Below, piece after piece: positions 1 through 5,187 of a stretch of 6,965 nucleotides of DNA. Both the position numbers and the translations under genes were made by a program. The notes beneath the pieces were generated by a model, which saw nothing but the letters and a program-made list of their open reading frames with translations, searched no databases and was not told the DNA's origin. Numbering within the stretch: the stretch's first letter is position 1; each line of letters starts with the position of its first letter. The stretch is from Gammaproteobacteria bacterium (GTDB lineage Bacteria > Pseudomonadota > Gammaproteobacteria > SZUA-229), in assembly GCA_016764035.1 (NCBI GenBank), contig JAESSQ010000230.1, positions 1 to 6,965 on the forward strand. The letters run 5' to 3'.

Positions 1-255
1 ATCGTCGCCGCACTGATTGCATTTTCTGGGCCGTTAGTCTATTTCTTGCATACCCAGTTTGGTATCGAACCAGCTTCGCTTAATTCTGCTTTGATTATTA
101 AAACAGATGCCGCAACGGGTACCACATGGACAAGCTGTGAAGACCCAATCAGTTTTCAATGGATTGGGCCTGTTGCGCTATTAGTGTCTATCACGGTTGG
201 TTTGGTCGCGGCTCAATTGTTTCCCGCACAAAATAAGAAGGTCAGGAATGTTTGA
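1..255 (+). CDS. C-terminal end of a probable sodium:solute symporter (putative sialic acid transporter), 5' truncated by window edge
   Basis: The frame is open from base 1 to a TGA at 253-255, giving 84 visible residues; the gene starts upstream of the window. Two hydrophobic stretches are seen: residues 1-16 (IVAALIAFSGPLVYFL) and about 51-73 (from SFQWIGPVALL to AAQLF). They are separated by a roughly 35-residue polar loop, and the tail is short and basic (QNKKVRNV). An aromatic residue then Gly-Pro before the last membrane span, followed by a short cytoplasmic tail, is typical of the final segments of sodium:solute symporters (SSS family). The next gene on the same strand is nanA, and SSS-type sialic acid transporters commonly neighbour nanA, so sialic acid is the inferred substrate. 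Only the C-terminus is visible, so another multi-span permease cannot be excluded, and no substrate-binding residue can be read. Confidence 0.6.
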   Translation: MVAALIAFSGPLVYFLHTQFGIEPASLNSALIIKTDAATGTTWTSCEDPISFQWIGPVALLVSITVGLVAAQLFPAQNKKVRNV

Positions 256-308
256 GCATTTATTTTTCGCGATACACTATTAGATGCTTAGTGAAATTAT
301 TCAACCTC

Positions 309-313
309 AGGGA
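309..313 (+). promoter_or_regulatory. Shine-Dalgarno site that decides the nanA start
   Basis: AGGGA lies 6 nt before the ATG at 320. No comparable purine-rich site precedes the upstream in-frame ATG at 284, so translation most likely starts at 320. The resulting 293-residue protein aligns with the N-terminus of E. coli NanA without an extension. Confidence 0.7.
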
Positions 314-319
314 AATAAG

Positions 320-1201
320 ATGCCTTTAAATTCCGGATCATATGCTGCTCTTTTAACCCCCTACAGTAATTCCAGGGAAACCATCAATGAAGACGCACTT
401 GAGGCATTGGTTAATCATAATATTGATCAAAAAGTTGACGGGCTATATGTTGGCGGCAGCACTGCCGAGACTTTTTTACAAGCCTTTGAAAAAAGGGTGA
501 CAATACTGCAGACTGTCGCTCGCTCGGCGAATGGAAGAATCCCACTTATTGCCCAGGTAGGTGACTTGAATCCGCGTGTGTCTAACCGCCTTGCCAGAGT
601 GGCAGCGGATGCAGGCTATGACGCTATTTCAGCTATTCCGCCATTCTACTACCAGTACGAATGGCATGAACTAAAGGATTTCTACCGCAAATTGGCCGGA
701 TTAACAGGCCTGCCATTTCTTATTTATAGCATTCCTTCCCTTACGGGAGTGTCATTCAGTACTCAACAGATGACAGAATTACTCAACTTACCAAATGTTG
801 TCGGCTTGAAAAATACGGCGTCAGACTATTTCGCGATGGAGGAACTTGTGCGTGCAAACCCGACTAAGCTGATCTTTGATGGATATGACCAGGCTGTTCT
901 CGCAGGGCTTGCGATGGGTGCCTACGGTGCGATCGGTTCGACCCAGAACGTGCAGGGTTACAAGTTTCGTGCCTTGTTCGATGCCTTTGCGACAAATGAC
1001 ATGCCAGCAGCGCTTGCCATGCAACGTGAAATCAATGAACTTATCGTTGTTATTATTGAGCACGGCGTGTTTCGTTCACTGAAATATCTTCTTGACCTGG
1101 AAGGTATCCCGATGGGTGATTGTCGTGAGCCATTCCATCCGCTGACCGAAGTTGGAAAAACGGCGTTGGCAATAATGCATGAAAGGCTCTTGTCTCGTTA
1201 A
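320..1201 (+). CDS. nanA: N-acetylneuraminate lyase (sialic acid aldolase)
   Basis: Class I aldolase of the DHDPS/NAL family. It would cleave N-acetylneuraminate to N-acetylmannosamine and pyruvate in the cytoplasm, the first catabolic step after uptake. The protein is 293 aa (E. coli NanA is about 297). Visible family signatures are GGSTAET at residues 45-51 (carboxylate-binding Ser47/Thr48; the GGST form separates NAL from the GTTGE of DapA), FYYQ near 109, YSIPSLTGV with the catalytic Tyr at 136, GLKNT with the Schiff-base Lys at 164, GYDQ at 188-191, and GAIGSTQN. Tyr136 and Lys164 match E. coli Tyr137 and Lys165. The residue matching E. coli Glu192 is Gln191 here. The start at 320 is preferred over an in-frame ATG at 284. 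The gene follows the putative symporter stop by 64 bp on the same strand, so the two are probably co-transcribed. A related keto-acid aldolase with altered specificity is the main alternative. Confidence 0.9.
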   Translation: MPLNSGSYAALLTPYSNSRETINEDALEALVNHNIDQKVDGLYVGGSTAETFLQAFEKRVTILQTVARSANGRIPLIAQVGDLNPRVSNRLARVAADAGYDAISAIPPFYYQYEWHELKDFYRKLAGLTGLPFLIYSIPSLTGVSFSTQQMTELLNLPNVVGLKNTASDYFAMEELVRANPTKLIFDGYDQAVLAGLAMGAYGAIGSTQNVQGYKFRALFDAFATNDMPAALAMQREINELIVVIIEHGVFRSLKYLLDLEGIPMGDCREPFHPLTEVGKTALAIMHERLLSR

Positions 1202-1286
1202 TAAACTCTCGCGGTAATTTTACAGTTGACCAAACACGTTTACAAAGCAGAATGTGAGTTCATCTAACGGATATTTTTCGGGGTTG

Positions 1287-1317
1287 GTGTTCTTGCTGAT
1301 AGGGAGAAAAAGAACAC
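1287..1317. repeat. 8-bp perfect inverted repeat downstream of nanA
   Basis: GTGTTCTT at 1287-1294 is the exact reverse complement of AAGAACAC at 1310-1317, with a 15-nt purine-rich loop. It lies 86 bp after the nanA stop. No T-run follows, so it is a poor intrinsic terminator. It could stabilise the 3' end of the nan transcript, be a regulator site, or be chance. Confidence 0.35.
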
Positions 1318-1434
1318 AAGATTCAGTGTACTATTTCGATAGTGTCATTTGATAAAAGAATGCCGACTTAACAGGTAGCCACGTCGCGAAATCAGCAAGG
1401 GAATGGTCACGATTCAAACAGGTGTTTTTCATTA

Positions 1435-1453
1435 ATTAATGATAATGGTTACT
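1435..1453. promoter_or_regulatory. Candidate Fur-box-like site
   Basis: The 19-mer at these positions has an uninterrupted core TAATGATAAT and matches 13 of 19 positions of the classical Fur consensus as I recall it (GATAATGATAATCATTATC). No iron-related gene follows: the next elements are the leftward tRNA and, farther on, rnr. A/T-rich DNA produces such matches by chance, so this is only a candidate. Confidence 0.2.
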
Positions 1454-1558
1454 AACCTATGATAGATGGTACAATTCGTAACTTGAAACGACGTATAGCG
1501 AAAAACTTTAAAAGTATTTTACATAAGTCATGGTAACAAATTGATTTATATTAGATTA

Positions 1559-1645
1559 TGGTGCCGAGAAGAGGACTTGAACCTCCACGAGCCAAAGCTC
1601 ACTAGCACCTGAAGCTAGCGCGTCTACCAATTCCGCCACCTCGGC
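1559..1645 (-). tRNA. tRNA-Leu (anticodon CAG)
   Basis: An 87-nt class II tRNA on the minus strand, reading CUG codons. The acceptor stem GCCGAGG pairs with TCTCGGC (ending in a G-U), then discriminator A and an encoded CCA at 1559-1561. The D-arm region GGCGGAATTGGTAGAC is typical of bacterial tRNA-Leu. The anticodon stem CTAGC/GCTAG is perfect, and the loop TTCAGGT places CAG at plus-strand 1609-1611. A long variable arm (GAGC-TTTG-GCTC) and the T-arm GGAGG-TTCAAGT-CCTCT complete the fold. Length and many bases match E. coli tRNA-Leu(CAG). The gene is divergent from rnr, and its 3' end faces the nan genes. Confidence 0.97.
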
Positions 1646-1671
1646 ATGAGTGCTGAATTTTCAAGCAGCGA

Positions 1672-1700
1672 ACTTTACAAGGCGGTAACCCCATTGTCAA
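1672..1700 (-). promoter_or_regulatory. Promoter of tRNA-Leu
   Basis: Read on the minus strand, a perfect -35 TTGACA (plus-strand 1695-1700) is followed by a 17-bp spacer and -10 TAAAGT (1672-1677). A G+C-containing discriminator (TCGCTGC) follows, as expected for stable-RNA promoters. The predicted start near 1665 leaves a leader of about 20 nt before the mature tRNA 5' end at 1645. Confidence 0.7.
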
Positions 1701-1701
1701 T

Positions 1702-1730
1702 TTGCCAGTGTAAAATTATTTGGTTATCAA
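1702..1730 (+). promoter_or_regulatory. Candidate rnr promoter
   Basis: TTGCCA (1702-1707, 5 of 6 against the sigma70 -35) is separated by 17 bp from TATCAA (1725-1730, 4 of 6). Transcription would start near 1737, about 40 nt before the rnr ATG. The -35 hexamer is 1 bp from the divergent tRNA-Leu -35 hexamer. The prediction rests on sequence match and position only. Confidence 0.4.
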
Positions 1731-1776
1731 ACCGATAGCCAACCATTCCATTATTATAGTGTTGAAAAAACCAAGT

Positions 1777-4152
1777 ATGTTAAAAAGAATCAAGAAAGCG
1801 GCTGAGTCTCTCCTCCGTAAAAAAGTAAAAAAAACCACGAAGAAAAAGAATGATATAAAGCCTTCATCAATAAAGTCTTCATCAAAAAAGTCTGTTCCAA
1901 AAAACAATAAAAAGTCTTCGTCAAAAGAAGTTGTTCCAAAAAATAAAAACAGAGGTGCAAAAAAGCACGCTATTAAACGTTCTCGTAAACCACGCGACCC
2001 CGAAGCTGTACAAGAAGCTAAAAAATACGATAACCCCGTCGCCAGTCGTACCTTAATTCTTAAAACCATAACCAAAGAAGGCATGATGACACAGTCATCT
2101 GTATTCAAAGCGTTACGGGTTAGGGAAGATCAGGAAGAGGGCGTTAGTCGTCGCTTGTCTGCCATGGTGCGCGATGGTCAGTTAGTGAAAAATCGTCGTG
2201 GTGGTTATTTGCCGGTTGATGAAAAACATTTTATAAAAGGTCATGTCATTGCGCATGCTGAAGGTTTTGGTTTTCTGGTGCCGGACGAAGGTGGTGATGA
2301 TTTATTTTTAAGTGCCAAGCAGATGCGCGGGGTATTACACGGTGACCATGCGGTAGCAACAGTCTCTGGTGTAGATCGTCGTGGCAGATTAGAAGGTTCT
2401 ATCATTTCAGTGGTCGAACGAGCAAACAAGACTTTAATTGGTCGCTTGCTTGTAGATGATGGTATCGCTTATGTTGTGCCTGACAATAAGCGTATTTCAC
2501 AAAATATTTTAATACCGATGGAGATGATTGCGGATGCGTCTGTCGATCAGATAGTTAAGGTCGAAATAATCAGCCAACCAACCAAAAGAAAGCAGATGGT
2601 GGGTAAGGTTATTGGTGTTATCGGTGAGCATATGGGCCCGGGTATGGAGATAGAAATGGCTATCCATAACCACGGTATTCCTTACGATTTTCCCGATGCA
2701 GCGATTAAGCAGGCAAATAATTTTGGTGACAGTGTTGCTGATAAAGACAAGCATAATCGCCTTGATTTACGTAAGACACCTTTAGTCACTATTGATGGTG
2801 CAGATGCCAGAGATTTTGATGATGCCGTATATTGTGAGCCACGTGCTGCGTCAAAAGGAGGTGGTTGGAAGCTAATTGTTGCTATTGCTGATGTGGCACA
2901 TTATGTTGACATTGGTTCCGTGCTGGATGAAGAAGCTTATGAACGGGCGACCTCAGTGTATTTTCCTGGCCGTGTTATACCCATGTTACCCGAAGCATTA
3001 TCTAATGGTTTATGTTCGATTAATCCTGATGTTGATCGCTTGTGCATGGTCTGTGAAATGTTTGTCAATCAACAGGGAGAAGTAGACAGTTACGATTTTA
3101 AAGAAGCTGTCATGCGATCGCATGCGCGATTAACTTACAATCAGGTTGCCGATGCATTGGCGGGTGAGGGTACAGGTGAGATTACAGCAGAGGTATATCC
3201 GCATATTGTTAACCTCAATGCTATGTATCAGGCACTGTCTAAAGCGCGAAAAAATCGCGGTACTATCGAATTTGATACCACCGAAACGGTTATAAATTTC
3301 ACGGATGATAAACGCATAGAAAGTATTCGACCTTCGGTTCGCAATGACGCGCATAAAATAATCGAAGAATGCATGATTTCAGCGAATGTGTGTGCGGCGA
3401 AATTTATCGCGAAAAGTAAAAACCCTTGTCTGTATCGTGTGCATGAAGATCCAGCCGATGAGAAAATAGACGACTTGCGTGGTTTTTTATCCGATCTTAG
3501 TTTGAAATTAGGTGCGTCCTCAAGAAAAATTGTCTCAAACGATTATGCGGAATTAAGTGCTGAAATAAAACAACGTGACGATTTTCATATGATTCAGACC
3601 TTGATGCTGCGTTCGATGAAACAAGCTATATATAAAGCAGAAAACTCTGGGCACTTTGGTTTGGCGTTAACGCATTACGCCCATTTTACGTCGCCTATTC
3701 GTCGTTATCCTGATTTGTTGGTACATCGTGCTTTGAAACATATTGTACGTAAACATAAAAAAGCAGATTATCAATATACGCAAGATAGAATGGCGCAGAT
3801 GGGTGAGCATTGTTCAAGTAATGAACGCCGTGCAAATGAGGCAACACGCGATGCGGAGTTTGCGCTTAAATGTGAATACATGCTGGATAAAATTGGCCAA
3901 ACCTACGATGCACATGTCACGGGTGTGGTGCAATTTGGTTTGTTTGTTGAATTGAATGAGCATTTTGTCGAAGGGCTAATTCATATTACAAATCTGCCTA
4001 AAGACTATTATGTGTTTGACCCGAAAACCCATCAATTAGTCGGTGAGAACCGTGGTATTCAGTTTGGCTTAAATGACAAAATACGTATCAAAGTTGCCAG
4101 GGTTGATATGGATGAACGTAAGATTGATTTTGAACTGATTTCGGAACATTAA
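1777..4152 (+). CDS. rnr: Exoribonuclease R with lysine-rich N-terminal extension
   Basis: Processive 3'-5' exoribonuclease of the RNB (RNase II/R) family. It degrades structured RNA and takes part in rRNA and tRNA quality control and trans-translation-linked mRNA decay in the cytoplasm. The protein is 791 aa. Order: lysine-rich low-complexity segment 1-73 (24 Lys, 6 Arg); winged-helix region about 89-148; cold-shock/OB domains about 152-320; RNB catalytic core about 330-660; S1 domain about 706-790. The catalytic motif DGADARDFDD has Asp340, 343, 346, 348 and 349, matching E. coli Asp272-281, and HFTSPIRRYPD is at 636-646. The protein ends right after the S1 domain and lacks the basic C-terminal tail of E. 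coli RNase R. ATG 1777 is chosen because the frame has no later Met before the conserved region; the open frame reaches back to a TTG at 1720, inside the promoter region. No clear Shine-Dalgarno precedes it. Confidence 0.95.
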   Translation: MLKRIKKAAESLLRKKVKKTTKKKNDIKPSSIKSSSKKSVPKNNKKSSSKEVVPKNKNRGAKKHAIKRSRKPRDPEAVQEAKKYDNPVASRTLILKTITKEGMMTQSSVFKALRVREDQEEGVSRRLSAMVRDGQLVKNRRGGYLPVDEKHFIKGHVIAHAEGFGFLVPDEGGDDLFLSAKQMRGVLHGDHAVATVSGVDRRGRLEGSIISVVERANKTLIGRLLVDDGIAYVVPDNKRISQNILIPMEMIADASVDQIVKVEIISQPTKRKQMVGKVIGVIGEHMGPGMEIEMAIHNHGIPYDFPDAAIKQANNFGDSVADKDKHNRLDLRKTPLVTIDGADARDFDDAVYCEPRAASKGGGWKLIVAIADVAHYVDIGSVLDEEAYERATSVYFPGRVIPMLPEALSNGLCSINPDVDRLCMVCEMFVNQQGEVDSYDFKEAVMRSHARLTYNQVADALAGEGTGEITAEVYPHIVNLNAMYQALSKARKNRGTIEFDTTETVINFTDDKRIESIRPSVRNDAHKIIEECMISANVCAAKFIAKSKNPCLYRVHEDPADEKIDDLRGFLSDLSLKLGASSRKIVSNDYAELSAEIKQRDDFHMIQTLMLRSMKQAIYKAENSGHFGLALTHYAHFTSPIRRYPDLLVHRALKHIVRKHKKADYQYTQDRMAQMGEHCSSNERRANEATRDAEFALKCEYMLDKIGQTYDAHVTGVVQFGLFVELNEHFVEGLIHITNLPKDYYVFDPKTHQLVGENRGIQFGLNDKIRIKVARVDMDERKIDFELISEH
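1873..1950 (+). repeat. Two tandem 13-codon repeats inside the rnr basic extension
   Basis: Two adjacent 39-bp units (1873-1911 and 1912-1950) encode KSSSKKSVPKNNK and KSSSKEVVPKNKN. A partial unit (KPSSI) lies just before. The units differ by several substitutions, so the duplication is not very recent. Exact codon phasing shows the array grew without breaking the frame. Confidence 0.8.
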
Positions 4153-4226
4153 CGAATTATTAAATCGAAGGTGCATGAGTTAACAAACGAAAAGATTAAC
4201 TAAGACTATTTAGTGGCGGGTACTAG

Positions 4227-4296
4227 TGTCATCTCGACTAACAGGAGAGATCTTTTATTTTGACTATCAAGATCTCTCCTGTTAGTCGAGATGACA
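4227..4296. repeat. Perfect 28-bp inverted repeat, REP/BIME-like palindromic element
   Basis: The left arm 4227-4254 starts TGTCATCTCGACTAAC, and the right arm 4269-4296 is its exact reverse complement, ending GTCGAGATGACA. The loop is 14 nt (4255-4268). Each arm also has its own small inverted repeat, ATCTC/GAGAT (4231-4235 with 4247-4251; 4272-4276 with 4288-4292), so the element can be read as two REP-like units in opposite orientation. From memory, TGTCAT...ATGACA-ended palindromes are a widespread intergenic repeat class in bacteria; that assignment is inference. No T-run follows on either strand, so it is not a standard intrinsic terminator, although it could protect the rnr mRNA 3' end or block readthrough. 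Confidence 0.85.
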
Positions 4297-4360
4297 GTTC
4301 ATTTGATAGAGTTTTTTGTGTACACACAACTATATAGATCCTGAAACGGTTCTCTAAAGC

Positions 4361-4393
4361 TTGATACATCATTGATACATCATTGATACATTG
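4361..4393 (+). repeat. Three tandem 11-bp direct repeats upstream of rlmB
   Basis: TTGATACATCA occurs at 4361-4371 and 4372-4382, with a third copy differing in its last two bases (TTGATACATTG) at 4383-4393. The 11-bp period is close to one helical turn, so the same face is presented three times. Every unit contains TTGATA, a good -35 hexamer; the middle one is correctly spaced from the -10 candidate at 4396. Confidence 0.85.
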
Positions 4394-4401
4394 CGTCTAA
4401 T
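4372..4401 (+). promoter_or_regulatory. Candidate rlmB promoter giving a very short leader
   Basis: TTGATA (4372-4377, 5 of 6) lies 18 bp from TCTAAT (4396-4401, 5 of 6). A start near 4408 would leave only about 7 nt before the ATG at 4415, which fits the absence of a Shine-Dalgarno site. Co-transcription from rnr is the alternative. Confidence 0.4.
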
Positions 4402-4414
4402 ATTGCATTAAATT

Positions 4415-5164
4415 ATGGCAAAAAAATCACAGGAATTAATCTACGGCATACACGCCGTCGAATCGGTGCTCAGAAACCAGCAAGAAAATGTGTTACAGGT
4501 TTTTGTGCAGCAAGGACGTAATGATAATCGGGTCAAAAAAATTATCGATCTGGCTAAAAATTCAGGCATCACCATACAAACGATCACTAACGATAAGCTA
4601 AAAGAAAAATGCCCCAGGTCTCGTCATCAGGGTGTGGTCGCAGAGATTCGTCGTAGTAATTCTGATGCTGTTTCACTGGAAGAAATTTTAGAAAAAGATT
4701 CTGTGCTGTTGTTAGTGCTGGATGAAGTGCAAGACCCGCATAATATTGGTGCCTGCCTGCGTACGGCTGATGCGACAGGTGTCGATGCAGTCATCGTTTC
4801 AAAAAACCGTAGTCCTGCGTTAACGCCTGTCATTCGCAACGTTGCAAGTGGTGCGGCTGAGACAGTGCCATATATTATGGTGTCTAATCTGGCGCGCGCG
4901 TTGGAAACAATTAAACAAAGTAATGTATGGCTTATCGGTACCAGTGATGATTGTGACCAGACTATCTACAGCAATAACACTTCTGGCAATAATCGCTTAG
5001 CGCTTGTTATGGGCTCTGAAGGTAAAGGTATGCGACGCTTAACACGTGAAGCTTGCGATGAGTTAGTTTCAATTCCTATGCAAGGCAGTGTTGAAAGTCT
5101 TAATATATCGGTGGCAACGGCGGTGTGTTTGTATGAGATACGTCGCCAGCAACAGTGTGACTAA
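4415..5164 (+). CDS. rlmB: 23S rRNA (guanosine-2'-O-)-methyltransferase RlmB
   Basis: SpoU/TrmH-family (SPOUT) enzyme that uses S-adenosylmethionine to methylate the 2'-O of G2251 in the peptidyl-transferase P-loop of 23S rRNA. The protein is 249 aa (E. coli 243). The N-terminal RNA-binding domain starts IYGIHAVESVL and includes HQGVVAEI. Motif 1 is DEVQDPHNIGACLRTAD (residues 103 onward, Asn110 and Arg116), motif 2 is LALVMGSEGKGMRRL (Glu202), and motif 3 is SIPMQGSVESLNISVATAV (Asn230). These form the trefoil-knot cofactor site. The start is firm: an in-frame TAA sits at 4409-4411, two codons upstream, and the family N-terminus begins here. No Shine-Dalgarno is visible. It follows rnr by 262 bp, a linkage also known from other gammaproteobacteria. 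Confidence 0.96.
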   Translation: MAKKSQELIYGIHAVESVLRNQQENVLQVFVQQGRNDNRVKKIIDLAKNSGITIQTITNDKLKEKCPRSRHQGVVAEIRRSNSDAVSLEEILEKDSVLLLVLDEVQDPHNIGACLRTADATGVDAVIVSKNRSPALTPVIRNVASGAAETVPYIMVSNLARALETIKQSNVWLIGTSDDCDQTIYSNNTSGNNRLALVMGSEGKGMRRLTREACDELVSIPMQGSVESLNISVATAVCLYEIRRQQQCD

Positions 5165-5187
5165 AAAATATTTAATACAGGCAAAGT

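Larger units (their letters stand above)
1202..1558. other. Intergenic region between nanA and tRNA-Leu without a convincing gene
   Basis: About 357 bp without an ORF that looks coding on either strand. It holds an 8-bp inverted repeat at 1287-1317 and a Fur-box-like stretch at 1435-1453, listed separately. I see no G+C-rich hairpin followed by a T-run that would serve as a standard intrinsic terminator for nanA or for the leftward tRNA transcript. No copy of the tRNA 3' end is present, so no attachment-site duplication lies inside the window. Confidence 0.6.

Noticed and set aside
284..319. Upstream in-frame ATG giving NanA a 12-residue N-terminal extension
   Set aside because: No Shine-Dalgarno before 284, whereas AGGGA precedes ATG 320 at good spacing and the family N-terminus starts there.
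1500..1520. A/T-only hairpin followed by T-run as terminator of the leftward tRNA transcript
   Set aside because: The stem is built almost only of A-T pairs with a tiny loop and would be too weak; such patterns are expected in A-rich DNA.
1720..1776. TTG-initiated extension of rnr
   Set aside because: It would begin inside the promoter region between the divergent tRNA and rnr promoters, and has no ribosome binding site or family similarity.
1716..2108. 130-codon minus-strand ORF opposite the rnr basic extension, rich in Phe
   Set aside because: Phe-rich composition is the complement of lysine codons (AAA/AAG); it is a shadow of rnr.
4227..4296. Palindrome read as a rho-independent terminator
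   Set aside because: The stem is far longer than usual and neither strand has a T-run after it.
4317..4326. TGTGTACACA 10-bp palindrome
   Set aside because: Short and alternating purine-pyrimidine; expected by chance and not positioned at a promoter.
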